From Micromonospora parathelypteridis (GTDB taxonomy: Bacteria > Actinomycetota > Actinomycetes > Mycobacteriales > Micromonosporaceae), in contig NZ_JACHDP010000001.1 of assembly GCF_014201145.1 (NCBI RefSeq), positions 1,984,001 to 2,048,000 of the forward strand: DNA of 64,000 nt. The letters run 5' to 3'. The notes beneath the pieces are model-generated. The model saw only the letters and a program-made list of their open reading frames with translations, was not told the origin of the DNA and searched no databases. A program made the position numbers and the translations under genes. Positions 1 to 8,316 of this stretch are shown piece after piece. Within the stretch, counting starts at the first letter, position 1. Each line of letters begins with the position of its first letter.

Positions 1-912
1 GACCAGGACGGCGTGCACGAGATCTACCGGCAGTGGCGGCAGGTTCTGAACAGCTACCCCGGCGAGCGGGTGCTGGTCGCCGAGGCCTGGGTGGAGCCGG
101 CCGAGCGGCTCGCTCGCTACGTCCGCCCGGACGAGATGCACCAGGCCTTCAACTTCGAGTACCTGCTCGCCGCGTGGACCGCACCGGCCCAGTACGCGGT
201 GATCACCCGCTCGCTGGAGGCGACCGACTCGGTCGGCGCGCCGACCACCTGGGTGCTGTCCAACCACGACGTGGTGCGGCACGCCTCCCGGCTCGGCCTG
301 CCGATCGGCACGGTACGGCCCAACGGCATCGGCATCGGCGACCCGCAGCCGGACGCCGCGCTCGGCCTGCGCCGGGCCCGGGCGGCCACGCTGCTGATGC
401 TCGCCCTGCCCGGCTCCGCGTACCTCTACCAGGGCGAGGAGCTGGGGCTGCCCGAGCACACCACACTGCCCGACGAGGCCCGGCAGGACCCGACCTGGGC
501 ACGCAGCGGGCACACCCAGCGCGGCCGGGACGGCTGCCGGGTGCCGATCCCGTGGGAGGCCGACGCCCCGTCCTACGGCTTCGGCCCGACCGACGCGAGC
601 TGGCTGCCGCAACCCTCGCTCTGGGCGGAGTACGCGCTGGACCGCCAGCGCGACGTGCCCGGCTCGACGTACGAGCTGTACCGGGCCGCGCTCCGGTTGC
701 GCCGTGCCCACGGGCTGGGTCGGGGCACCCTGGAGTGGGTGCCCTCCGGCGACGAGGTGCTGACCTTCCGCAACGCGGGGCTGACCGTGCTGACCAACTT
801 CGGTGACGCCCCGGTTCCGGTGCCGGCGGGCGCCGAGGTGCTCGCCACCAGCGCACCCCTGGACGACGACGGCGCGGTCCCGACCGACGTGACCGTCTGG
901 CTGCGCGGCTGA
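1..912 (+). CDS. Alpha-glucosidase, GH13 family (5' end outside window)
   Basis: The last 303 residues of a GH13 exo-acting alpha-glucosidase, which releases glucose from the non-reducing end of maltose or isomaltose-type oligosaccharides in the cytoplasm. The frame is open from base 1, so the gene starts before the window and the N-terminal half of the TIM barrel is missing. Visible motifs are VLVAEAW, which carries the general-acid Glu (residues about 23-29), and LSNHD (about 86-90), which carries the conserved His-Asp of region IV. They are followed by YLYQGEELGLPE and a short C-terminal beta domain ending LRG. These motifs and the order of regions fit the oligo-1,4/1,6-glucosidase subfamily; the exact linkage preference cannot be read from this part. 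A weak hairpin follows before the convergent MFS gene. Confidence 0.9.
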   Translation, partial: DQDGVHEIYRQWRQVLNSYPGERVLVAEAWVEPAERLARYVRPDEMHQAFNFEYLLAAWTAPAQYAVITRSLEATDSVGAPTTWVLSNHDVVRHASRLGLPIGTVRPNGIGIGDPQPDAALGLRRARAATLLMLALPGSAYLYQGEELGLPEHTTLPDEARQDPTWARSGHTQRGRDGCRVPIPWEADAPSYGFGPTDASWLPQPSLWAEYALDRQRDVPGSTYELYRAALRLRRAHGLGRGTLEWVPSGDEVLTFRNAGLTVLTNFGDAPVPVPAGAEVLATSAPLDDDGAVPTDVTVWLRG

Positions 913-926
913 CCGCAGATCCGACC

Positions 927-974
927 GGCCCATCCCGTCGACCCATGCTCCCGAGCAGGCCGGCGGGGTGGGCC
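927..974. terminator. Possible bidirectional terminator between glucosidase and MFS genes
   Basis: An 11-bp stem (927-937 with 964-974, one G-U wobble) spans the gap between two convergent stop codons. The loop contains a small inner hairpin. There is no U-tract, as is common in high-GC actinomycetes. The right arm ends just before the MFS stop codon. Confidence 0.45.
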
Positions 975-976
975 TG

Positions 977-2395
977 TCAGAGGCGGTCGGCGCGGGCTTG
1001 CAGCAGGTCGTGCACGTTGTCGATGTCCGCCGGCGAGGTCCGTGAGGCGAGCCAGTACATGACGCCGGTGGGTATGAAGAAGAGCTGGAACGCGGCCAGC
1101 CCGACCGCGAAGTTCAACGGCGGCGGGAATGCCGCTCGCAATCCCTGGAACGCCACCCCGACCAGCCCGTTGCCGGCCGCGCGACCGACCCCGTTGACCA
1201 GGTTGCCCAGGCTGTAGACCGTGCCCCGGTGCTCCGGCGGGTTCACGTCGGCGATCAGCGCGAACCAGTTCGGCGAGTTGGCCGAGGTCAACGCGAGCGC
1301 GACGATCGCGGTGAGCAGGCTCAGCCCCACCGACGGCTCGGTGAACACACTGGACAGCACCGCGCCGACCACCGCGCCGCCGCTGGCGCCGTCCGGCACG
1401 TCGATGGTCACCGGAACGAAGAACAGCACCAGGTAGAACGGCAACGCCGCGAGGATGCCGACGGCGGCGACCAGGGCCCGCCCTCTCGGCGTACGCCGTT
1501 GCACCGCGTCACCGATCAGCCCGCCCACGATGGAGAGCACCCCGCCGAGCTGGAACAGCGTGGCGAAGACGCTGCCCACCACCACCGCGGTCGACGTCGA
1601 GTAGCCCTGGGCCTCGGCCCGCTCGGCGAAGAGCACCGGCAGCCACACCAGCGACCCGAACGCGGCCTGCGCGGTCAGACCCTGCAGGATCAGCCACCGG
1701 TTGGTCCGTCGGGCCAGGATGCGGGGCAGGTCGGCACGGCTGATCCGATAGTCGTACTCGGCGCCGGCGTCCAGCCTGTCGGCCAGCTCCGGCTCGCTCT
1801 GGCCCCGCCGGATGTCGTACGTGAACAGGTAGGCCAGGGTGGCGATCAGGCCGACGCCGGTCAGGGTCAGGAACGGCCGCCGCCAGTCGGTAGCCCCGAG
1901 CAGCCCACCGACGAGCGTGCCCGCCAGGGTGCCGACCCCCTGGGAGAGGCCCCAGAAGCTCATCACCAGCCCCCGCCGGGTCGGTGAGATCAGATCGGTG
2001 ACCACCGAGAAACCCACCGAGCCGACCGCGCCGAGACCGACCGCCGCGACCAACTGTGCGGCCAGGAACGTCAGGTAGCCACCCGCGAGCGCGCTGCCGC
2101 CGGTGCCCGCCGCCCAGACAAGCGTGCCCACCATGAGCAGCGGCTTGCGATTGGTCCGGTCACCGACGTACGCCCAGCCGACCGCGGCGACCGCGCTGAC
2201 CAGGAAGCTGACCGCGGTGACCAGACCGAGCAGCCGCCCCGACACGTCGAAGGCGTCGGAGATCGGGCCGTACAGCGGCGGGACCAGCCCGATCGCCACA
2301 TTGTCCAGCGAGGCGAGCAGCACGAACACCACGACGCTGTACAACCGGTGCCCCGGGCCACCGCCCCGGCCGTGCCCGCCACTGGTCACCGTCAT
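977..2395 (-). CDS. MFS transporter
   Basis: A 472-residue major facilitator with about 12 hydrophobic helices, beginning with the segment YSVVVFVLLASLDN. The loop between helices 2 and 3 has the family pattern VGDRTNRKPLLMVG (G-D-R-x-x-R/K), which identifies the MFS fold. The substrate cannot be deduced; it sits next to xylAB but is transcribed separately. I start it at the ATG at 2395 (MTVTSGGHG). The longer frame reaches back to 2470, but those 25 codons lie inside the xylB terminator hairpin at 2433-2476, so they are unlikely to be translated. No strong ribosome site precedes 2395. A sugar or drug exporter role would be guesswork. Confidence 0.85.
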   Translation of the reverse strand: MTVTSGGHGRGGGPGHRLYSVVVFVLLASLDNVAIGLVPPLYGPISDAFDVSGRLLGLVTAVSFLVSAVAAVGWAYVGDRTNRKPLLMVGTLVWAAGTGGSALAGGYLTFLAAQLVAAVGLGAVGSVGFSVVTDLISPTRRGLVMSFWGLSQGVGTLAGTLVGGLLGATDWRRPFLTLTGVGLIATLAYLFTYDIRRGQSEPELADRLDAGAEYDYRISRADLPRILARRTNRWLILQGLTAQAAFGSLVWLPVLFAERAEAQGYSTSTAVVVGSVFATLFQLGGVLSIVGGLIGDAVQRRTPRGRALVAAVGILAALPFYLVLFFVPVTIDVPDGASGGAVVGAVLSSVFTEPSVGLSLLTAIVALALTSANSPNWFALIADVNPPEHRGTVYSLGNLVNGVGRAAGNGLVGVAFQGLRAAFPPPLNFAVGLAAFQLFFIPTGVMYWLASRTSPADIDNVHDLLQARADRL

Positions 2396-2432
2396 GACGG
2401 GCAGCCAACCAGACTCCGCTGCGGAGGTTGTC

Positions 2433-2476
2433 ACGCGGGTGGGTGCCGGTCGACTTCCACCGGCACCCACCCGCGT
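2433..2476 (-). terminator. xylAB operon terminator
   Basis: A perfect 18-bp stem (2433-2450 with 2459-2476) with an 8-nt loop, starting 13 nt after the xylB stop codon. It is very GC-rich and has no U-tract. It ends the xylAB transcript and separates it from the MFS gene in the same direction. Confidence 0.8.
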
Positions 2477-2488
2477 CGATCCCGAGTC

Positions 2489-3916
2489 TCAGCGTCGGTC
2501 GAGGACCAACCCGCGAGCCGCCGCGTACCGGTCGCGCACGGCGGGGACGGGCTCGGCCGCGTACTCCTCGGTGCCCTCGACCGCCCAGGTTGGCGGCGTG
2601 GGACCGCCCAGGGCGACCCAGGCGGCCTGCCGGGCGGCGCCGTCGGCGACGTACTCCCCGGCCGGCGGAACGACGACCGGGCAGCCGAAAACCTGCGGCG
2701 CGATCCGACGCACCGCGGCCGACCGGGCTCCGCCGCCGACCAGGATGACCCGGCGGACCGTGGCACCCTGCGCGGTCAGTGCGTCCAGGCCGTCGGCGAG
2801 CGCGCAGAGCATGCCCTCCACGGCAGCCCGCGCCAGGTGCGCGGGGGTCGACGTGCGCAGGGTCAGCCCGTGCACCGCGCCGGTGGCGAGCGGCCGGTTC
2901 GGCGTCCGCTCACCCTCCAGGTAGGGCACCATGACCAGCCCGTCCGCTCCGGCTGGGGCGGAGAGGGCCAGCTCGGCCAGCTCGTCCAGGTTGACGCCGA
3001 GCATCGCGGCGGCGGCATCCAGCACCCGGGCCGCGTTGAGCGTGCAGACCAGCGGCAGGAAGCGACCGGACGCGTCGGCGAAGCCCGCCACTGCTCCGCT
3101 CTCGTCGGCGGCCGGCACGTCGGCGACGCTGAACACGGTGCCGGAGGTGCCGATCGAGACGACCACGTCACCCGGGCCGGCGCCGACGCCGAGCGCGGCG
3201 GCGGCGTTGTCCCCGGTGCCCGCGCCGAGCAGCGCGCCGCCCGGCCCACCCAGCCCGTCGGCCAGCTTTCCCGCCGACTCCCCCGGACCGAGCACCTCGG
3301 GCACCACCAACTGTCGGCCGAAGCCCCGCTCCAGCAGGTCCGGTCGGTAGTCGCCGGTGGCTGGCGACCAGTACCCGGTGCCACTGGCGTCACCCCGGTC
3401 GGTGCGCAGCGCGCCCAACCCCGGCGCGCCGGCCAGCCGCCAGGTCAGCCAGTCGTGCGGCAGGCAGACGGCGGCCACCCGGGCTGCCAGCTCCGGCTCG
3501 TGCGTGGCCAGCCACCGCAGTTTGGTGATGGTGAAGCTGGCGACCGGCACACTGCCGGCGGCCTCGGCCCAGAACCGACGCCCGACCGCGCCGCCGCCGG
3601 CCTCCTCAACGAGATCGGCGGCGGCGTCGGCGGATCGGGTGTCGTTCCACAGCAGTGCCGGGCGGACGACCCGGCCGTCCTCGTCGAGGCACACCATGCC
3701 GTGCTGCTGGCCGGCGACGGAGATCGCCGCCACGTCGGCCAACCCGCCGGCCTGGTCGACGGCGCTACGCAGCGCCTGCCACCAGGCTTCCGGATCGACC
3801 TCGGTGCCGTCCGGGTGTGGTGCCCGGCCCTGCCGGAGCAGGGCACCGGTCTCCGCGTCCCGGATGACCACCTTGGAGGACTGGGTGGACGAGTCAACGC
3901 CTGCGACCAACGGCAT
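2489..3916 (-). CDS. xylB: Xylulokinase
   Basis: A 475-residue FGGY-family carbohydrate kinase that phosphorylates D-xylulose to xylulose 5-phosphate with ATP, feeding the pentose phosphate pathway. The N-terminal phosphate loop is [15 protein letters not shown] (residues about 6-20), the substrate region contains [10 protein letters not shown], and the C-terminal ATPase half has [12 protein letters not shown] and LVGGGARS. Length and motif order are normal for XylB. It begins 9 nt after the xylA stop codon, so the two form one operon, followed by a strong terminator. Its pairing with xylose isomerase makes the assignment secure against other FGGY kinases such as glycerol kinase. Confidence 0.95.
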   Translation of the reverse strand: MPLVAGVDSSTQSSKVVIRDAETGALLRQGRAPHPDGTEVDPEAWWQALRSAVDQAGGLADVAAISVAGQQHGMVCLDEDGRVVRPALLWNDTRSADAAADLVEEAGGGAVGRRFWAEAAGSVPVASFTITKLRWLATHEPELAARVAAVCLPHDWLTWRLAGAPGLGALRTDRGDASGTGYWSPATGDYRPDLLERGFGRQLVVPEVLGPGESAGKLADGLGGPGGALLGAGTGDNAAAALGVGAGPGDVVVSIGTSGTVFSVADVPAADESGAVAGFADASGRFLPLVCTLNAARVLDAAAAMLGVNLDELAELALSAPAGADGLVMVPYLEGERTPNRPLATGAVHGLTLRTSTPAHLARAAVEGMLCALADGLDALTAQGATVRRVILVGGGARSAAVRRIAPQVFGCPVVVPPAGEYVADGAARQAAWVALGGPTPPTWAVEGTEEYAAEPVPAVRDRYAAARGLVLDRR

Positions 3917-3925
3917 GGCGGGGCC

Positions 3926-5113
3926 TCAGCGGGCGCCGAGCAGGTGCTCGACGGCGAGCTGGTTGAGCCGGACGAAGGCGAAGCCCCGGGCGGCCACCGC
4001 GTCGACGTCGACATCCTCGAACGCGGACCGGTCGGCCAGGAACTCGTCGTAACCCTCACCCGCGCCGAGCGTCGGCGTGTTCAGGTCGCCGACCTTGCTG
4101 GCGGCGAGCGCCTCGACCACCTCGGGGTCGGCACGGAACGCCGCTGCCCGCTCCTTGAGCAGCAGGTAGGTGCTCATGTTGGCGGCCGCCGACGCCCACA
4201 CCCCGTCCATGTCCTCGGTCCGGGAGGGCTTGTAGTCGAAGTGCCGGGGGCCGTCGTAGGTCGGGCCGCCGTTCGGGCCGCCGTTCTCCAGGAGGTCCAC
4301 CAGGGCGAACGCGTTCATCAGGTCGCCGTGGCCGAAGACCAGGTCCTGGTCGTACTTGATGCCGCGCTGGCCGTTGAGGTCGAGGTGGAACAGCTTGCCC
4401 TGCCAGAGCGCCTGGGCGATGCCGTGGGCGTAGTTGAGCCCGGCCATCTGCTCGTGGCCGACCTCCGGGTTGAGGCCGACCAGCTCCGGGTGGGCCAGCT
4501 GGGAGATGAAACCGAGCGCGTGCCCGATGGTCGGCAGCAGGATGTCGCCGCGCGGCTCGTTGGGCTTGGGCTCCAGGGCGAACCGCAGGTTGTAGCCCTT
4601 GTCGATGGAGTACTGGGTGAGCAGGTCAACGGCCTCGCGGTAGCGGTCCAGGGCGGCGCGGACGTCCTTGGCGAGGTCGTACTCGGAGCCCTCGCGGCCA
4701 CCCCACATCACGAAGGTGCTGGCACCCAGCTCGGCGGCCAGGTCGACCTGACGCAGCACCTTGCGCAGCGCGTAGCGGCGGACGTCGCGGTCGTTGCTGG
4801 TGAAACCGCCGTCCTTGAAGATGGGGTGGGTGAAGAGGTTGGTGGTCACCATCGGCACCACCAGGCCGGTCTCGTCGAGGGCCTTGCGGAACCGGGCGAT
4901 GTGCTGATCGCGGGTGGCGGCGTCGGCCCCGAACGGGATCAGGTCGTCGTCGTGGAAGGTGATGCCGTACGCGCCCAGCTCGGCGAGTCGGTGCACTGCC
5001 TCGACCGCGTCGAGCTCGGGGCGGGTCGCGTCACCGAACGGATCGCGGGCCTGCCATCCGACGGTCCAGAGCCCGAAGGAGAACTTGTCGGCGGGAGTGG
5101 GACGGGGTGCCAT
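3926..5113 (-). CDS. xylA: Xylose isomerase
   Basis: A 395-residue class I xylose (glucose) isomerase that converts D-xylose to D-xylulose using two divalent metals. [11 protein letters not shown] holds the catalytic His region (about 52-62). [23 protein letters not shown] and [15 protein letters not shown] carry the metal ligands, and [17 protein letters not shown] supplies the second metal site. All expected acidic residues are present. The start ATG at 5113 has a clear GGAGG ribosome site 7-8 nt upstream. The gene is first in the xylAB operon and is divergent from the ROK regulator gene, with a 78-nt AT-rich control region between them. Confidence 0.98.
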   Translation of the reverse strand: MAPRPTPADKFSFGLWTVGWQARDPFGDATRPELDAVEAVHRLAELGAYGITFHDDDLIPFGADAATRDQHIARFRKALDETGLVVPMVTTNLFTHPIFKDGGFTSNDRDVRRYALRKVLRQVDLAAELGASTFVMWGGREGSEYDLAKDVRAALDRYREAVDLLTQYSIDKGYNLRFALEPKPNEPRGDILLPTIGHALGFISQLAHPELVGLNPEVGHEQMAGLNYAHGIAQALWQGKLFHLDLNGQRGIKYDQDLVFGHGDLMNAFALVDLLENGGPNGGPTYDGPRHFDYKPSRTEDMDGVWASAAANMSTYLLLKERAAAFRADPEVVEALAASKVGDLNTPTLGAGEGYDEFLADRSAFEDVDVDAVAARGFAFVRLNQLAVEHLLGAR

Positions 5114-5191
5114 GAGCGACCTCCGGGGTGGTGTTGTCCGCTATTTGTTCAGCCATTGAATTATTTGCCCGCCGTATGGCACTGTCAAGGG
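5114..5191. promoter_or_regulatory. xylA-xylR divergent control region with candidate XylR operator
   Basis: A strikingly AT-rich stretch in a very GC-rich genome. Two direct copies of TATTTG (5142-5147 and 5162-5167) lie exactly 20 bp apart. Between them is the inverted repeat TTCA-N5-TGAA (5148-5151 and 5157-5160). This arrangement suits binding of a dimeric ROK repressor that controls both genes. The site is inferred from symmetry and position only. Confidence 0.55.
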
Positions 5192-6442
5192 GTGAGCCTC
5201 ACCCACGCCCCGGCCGGCGCAGTCCGTCAGGGCAGTCTGCGCGAGCTCAACCTCGCCCTGGTGCTCGGCCGGATCGCCGCGGCCCACCGACCTCCGTCCC
5301 GAGCCGACCTCGCGACCGCGACCGGCCTGACCAGAGCCACCGTTTCCGCGGTGGTCGAGGACCTGCTCGCCGGCCGGTTGGTCAGCGAGTCCGACCCGGC
5401 ACCCCGCGCTGGCGCCGGCCGCCCGGCACGCGGGCTGGTCCTCGCCGACCAGGGGCCGGCCGGGCTCGGCCTGGAGGTCAACGTCGACTACCTGACGGTC
5501 TGCGTGGTGGACCTCGCCGGCCAGGTCCGGCATCGCACCGTGCACCGGGCCGACCTACGCCCGGTGGCCCCCGCAGACGCCCTCGCCCGACTGGTGGAGA
5601 TGGCCGGGGCGGCCCGCGACGACGCTGCCCAGCAGGGCCTCACCCTGATCGGGGCCGCGCTCGCGGTGCCCGGCCTGGTGGACGACACCGGGGTGGTCCG
5701 GCTCGCACCGAACCTCGGCTGGCGGGACGTGCCGGTGCCCGCGCTGCTCGCCGAGCATCCTCCGCTGATCGAGCAGGTGCCCGGCATCCCGGCGCTGGTG
5801 GTGGACAACGAGGCCAACCTCGCCGCACTCGGCGAGCTGCACTCCCGGCCGCCCGGCCCGTCCAGCTTCCTGCACATCTCCGGAGAGGTGGGCATCGGTG
5901 CCGGCATCGTGCTGGATGGGGCACTGTTCCGCGGCGTCCGCGGTTGGAGCGGCGAGATCGGGCACCTCCCGGTCCACCCCGAAGGCCGTCCGTGCCGCTG
6001 CGGCGGGCAGGGCTGCCTGGAGCAGTACGCCGGCCAGGAGGCGATCGTGGCCGCCGCCGGACTGGCTCGGGCGGAGCTACCCGCGGACACCGCGACGGCG
6101 CGGCTCGCCGAGCTGGCCGAGGCCGGCGACGCGGACGCGCTGCGGGCGCTGCACGACGCCGGGACGGCACTCGGCGTCGCGGTGGCCAGCGTCGTCAACC
6201 TGCTCGACCTGGACACCGTGGTGCTCGGTGGCGGTTACGCGGCGCTGGCGCCCTGGCTGTGCCCACCGGTGCTCGCCGAGATCGCCGGCCGGGTGCTCAC
6301 CGCCGCCTGGTCGCCGGTCACGGTCCGGCCGTCGACGCTCGGCGCGGAGGCCGCCGCGGTGGGTGCCGCCGGCTCGGTGGCCCGCCGAATCGTCGCGCAG
6401 CCCGCCGGCTGGCTGTCCGTCTGTGGGTCGGCGCCGGTGTGA
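5192..6442 (+). CDS. xylR: ROK-family transcriptional repressor, probable XylR
   Basis: A 416-residue ROK protein with an N-terminal winged helix-turn-helix (about residues 10-70, with SRADLATATGLTRATVSAVV). A sugar-kinase-like domain follows, with VDNEANLAALGE, SGEVGIGAGIVLDG and GEIGHLPV. The zinc site CRCGGQGCLEQY is intact. ROK repressors bind a sugar or sugar phosphate and release DNA. Its divergent position from xylA, with an AT-rich palindrome between them, points to xylose control. I start at GTG 5192; the AAGGGG before it is very close, so the exact start is uncertain. The open frame continues far upstream antisense to xylAB, but that part is a shadow. Convergent with the MarR gene, with only 11 bp between stops. 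Confidence 0.88.
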   Translation: MSLTHAPAGAVRQGSLRELNLALVLGRIAAAHRPPSRADLATATGLTRATVSAVVEDLLAGRLVSESDPAPRAGAGRPARGLVLADQGPAGLGLEVNVDYLTVCVVDLAGQVRHRTVHRADLRPVAPADALARLVEMAGAARDDAAQQGLTLIGAALAVPGLVDDTGVVRLAPNLGWRDVPVPALLAEHPPLIEQVPGIPALVVDNEANLAALGELHSRPPGPSSFLHISGEVGIGAGIVLDGALFRGVRGWSGEIGHLPVHPEGRPCRCGGQGCLEQYAGQEAIVAAAGLARAELPADTATARLAELAEAGDADALRALHDAGTALGVAVASVVNLLDLDTVVLGGGYAALAPWLCPPVLAEIAGRVLTAAWSPVTVRPSTLGAEAAAVGAAGSVARRIVAQPAGWLSVCGSAPV

Positions 6443-6453
6443 TCGACGGGTGA

Positions 6454-7116
6454 TCAGGCGGTCCGCGCCACCGGTGGGTCCCCGGCCGGCCAGTCCCGAT
6501 TGGTGCCGATCGACCGTTCCGGGCCGCCCGACGGGCCCGCCCACACCGTGCGGGTCTGCCGGTCCGGATCGACCGACCAGTCCCTCGATCGCACCGTGGG
6601 CCGGTCCGGGTCGTCCGGCCAGTCCCCCTGCCCCGACTCGCCCGCCGCCGAAGCGCTCTGCGCCTGCTGCCGGCGAGCGCTCTCGTCGAATTCCCGCATT
6701 CCGCTCAGCAGCGCGTCCCGGCCCTCTGGGCTCATCTTGGCCAGCACGGCGGCGAGCTGCGCCTGACGGTCGGCCCGCAGCTCGGCGAGGAGTCGGCGGG
6801 CCTCCGGGGTGAGGTGCAGCGCGATCTCCCGCCGGTCGAATCGGCCCGGCTCGCGCTCCAGCATGCCGGCGGCGACCAACCGGTCGCAGAGACGGCTGGC
6901 GGAGCTGAGCAGCATGTCGAGCCGGGTGGCGAGCCGACGCAGGTTGATCCCGTCGTGCTGCTCCACCACCATCACCGCCCGTAGCTGGGCACCGGAGACG
7001 CGGTTGGCCGTCCCCTCCCGGGCGGATTCCCAGATGCCCAACAGGGCAGCGGCCGCCTCGTCCAGTTCGGCAGCCATACTCTTCTCGGGGTCCGTCGGAC
7101 CGTTCATCTCGGTCAT
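6454..7116 (-). CDS. MarR-family transcriptional regulator with repetitive tail
   Basis: A 220-residue protein whose first 150 residues form a MarR-type winged helix. The recognition part is LRRLATRLDMLLSSASRLCDRLVAAG, and the wing has GRFDRREIALHLTPEGR-like spacing (EPGRFDRREIALHLTPEA). The last 65 residues are unusual: a polar, probably disordered tail containing three related DW motifs (GDWPDDPDRP, RDWSVDPDRQ, RDWPAGDPP). It is divergent from a SpoIIE-type phosphatase gene, with 58 bp between the starts, so it may control that gene. The ligand and targets are unknown. The start at 7116 is the first ATG; an internal ATG three codons later is also possible. Confidence 0.85.
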   Translation of the reverse strand: MTEMNGPTDPEKSMAAELDEAAAALLGIWESAREGTANRVSGAQLRAVMVVEQHDGINLRRLATRLDMLLSSASRLCDRLVAAGMLEREPGRFDRREIALHLTPEARRLLAELRADRQAQLAAVLAKMSPEGRDALLSGMREFDESARRQQAQSASAAGESGQGDWPDDPDRPTVRSRDWSVDPDRQTRTVWAGPSGGPERSIGTNRDWPAGDPPVARTA

Positions 7117-7174
7117 GGTGGCCCGAGACTACTCCGAGCCCACTGGTCGTCGAGCTTTCAGCAAGGGAGTGACG

Positions 7175-8305
7175 ATGAGCGAACCGGTCAATCAGGCACG
7201 ACGTGCCCTGAACGAGACACCGGCGGACCGGCTCGTCGGTGGTGTCGGGGATGTGCTCGTCCGGTCGTACGGGATCACCGACGTCGAGCTGTACCAGGTC
7301 GACTACCGGCTCTCGGAACTCCTGCCGCTCACCGAGGGTGATCCGATCACGAGCCCCGGGCACCCTGCCTGGCGCGCCTTCGACCACCAGTCGCCGACCC
7401 TCACCGACGGCACCGCCTGGTTCCCGGTCACGATGCGTGGCGAGCGTCGGGGGGTGCTGTGCCTGTCGCCCGTGCCGGACGACCGGGAGGTCCTCGCCGC
7501 GCTGGCCGAAATCTCCACCGCGCTCGCCCACGAGTTGGCGGCGGTCTCCGCCGGCACGGACGTCTACCGGGCGGCACGGCGCGCCCAGCGCCTCACCCTG
7601 GCCGCCGAGATGCAGTGGGACCTGCTCCCCGGCCGCAGCCGGATCCGACCCTCGTTCAGTCTGGCCGGGCAGTTGGAGCCGGCGTACGCGGTGCGCGGCG
7701 GCAGCTTCGACTGGTCCGACGACGGGCAGCGACTCTGGTTGTCCACCATCAACGGCAGCGGTGAGGGTGTCGCCGCCTCCCTGCTCACCTCGTTGGCCAC
7801 CCACGCGCTGCGCAACGCGCGCCGGGCCGGGCTGAGCCTGGCCGACCAGACCGCCCTTGCCGACCAGGCGCTCTACGACCTGTACCGGGGCGAGCAGCAC
7901 CTCTCCGCGTTGCTGATGGAACTGGACCTGCGTTCCGGGACGATGACCGTGGTCGACGCCGGCTCACCCCGACTGGTCCTGCTGCGCGACGGCGAGGTCA
8001 CCGAACAGCCCCTGGAGGCGCAGTTCCCGCTCGGCATGTTCGAGGCGACCGACTACCACGAGCAGAAGTTCCCGCTGGAGCGTGGCGACCGGATCTTCGT
8101 CGTCAGCGACGGGGTGCTGGAGGCCACCGGACAACACGTGCGCTACGGCGAGACGGCACTGGACCGCTTCCTACGGCGTACCGGGCCGATGGCGCCGCTG
8201 GACGCCGTCCGGTCCCTGATCGGCGACCTGCGTGCGTTCGTGGCCGGTGACCTGGTCAACGACGCCGTGGTCGTCTGCCTGGACTGGACCGGCCCGCAAC
8301 CCTGA
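7175..8305 (+). CDS. SpoIIE/PP2C-type phosphatase domain protein, atypical active site
   Basis: A 376-residue protein with an N-terminal region of about 140 residues, possibly GAF-like, followed by a SpoIIE/RsbU-type PP2C domain. Such domains remove phosphate from anti-sigma-factor antagonists in partner-switching cascades. Here the usual GGD motif reads GGS (residues 175-177, RGGSFDW). The usual D-x-x-G-x-G motif reads NGSGEG, with Asn at 193. The later aspartates VSDGV (D312) and ND (D363) are kept. Two metal-binding aspartates are therefore probably missing, so it may be a weak phosphatase or a sensor. The ATG at 7175 has AAGGGAG 5 nt upstream and is preferred over an in-frame GTG two codons earlier. 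It is divergent from the MarR gene. Confidence 0.85.
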   Translation: MSEPVNQARRALNETPADRLVGGVGDVLVRSYGITDVELYQVDYRLSELLPLTEGDPITSPGHPAWRAFDHQSPTLTDGTAWFPVTMRGERRGVLCLSPVPDDREVLAALAEISTALAHELAAVSAGTDVYRAARRAQRLTLAAEMQWDLLPGRSRIRPSFSLAGQLEPAYAVRGGSFDWSDDGQRLWLSTINGSGEGVAASLLTSLATHALRNARRAGLSLADQTALADQALYDLYRGEQHLSALLMELDLRSGTMTVVDAGSPRLVLLRDGEVTEQPLEAQFPLGMFEATDYHEQKFPLERGDRIFVVSDGVLEATGQHVRYGETALDRFLRRTGPMAPLDAVRSLIGDLRAFVAGDLVNDAVVVCLDWTGPQP

Positions 8306-8316
8306 CCGACGGTGGG

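Noticed and set aside
2348..5191. A very long forward frame continuing upstream of the ROK regulator gene
   Set aside because: It is antisense to xylA and xylB, whose motifs are complete, and arises from the GC-rich third-position pattern. The real regulator starts near 5192.
2489..6442. Horizontal transfer of the xyl cluster
   Set aside because: Codon use and GC content look like those of the neighbours, and no mobile-element remnants flank it.
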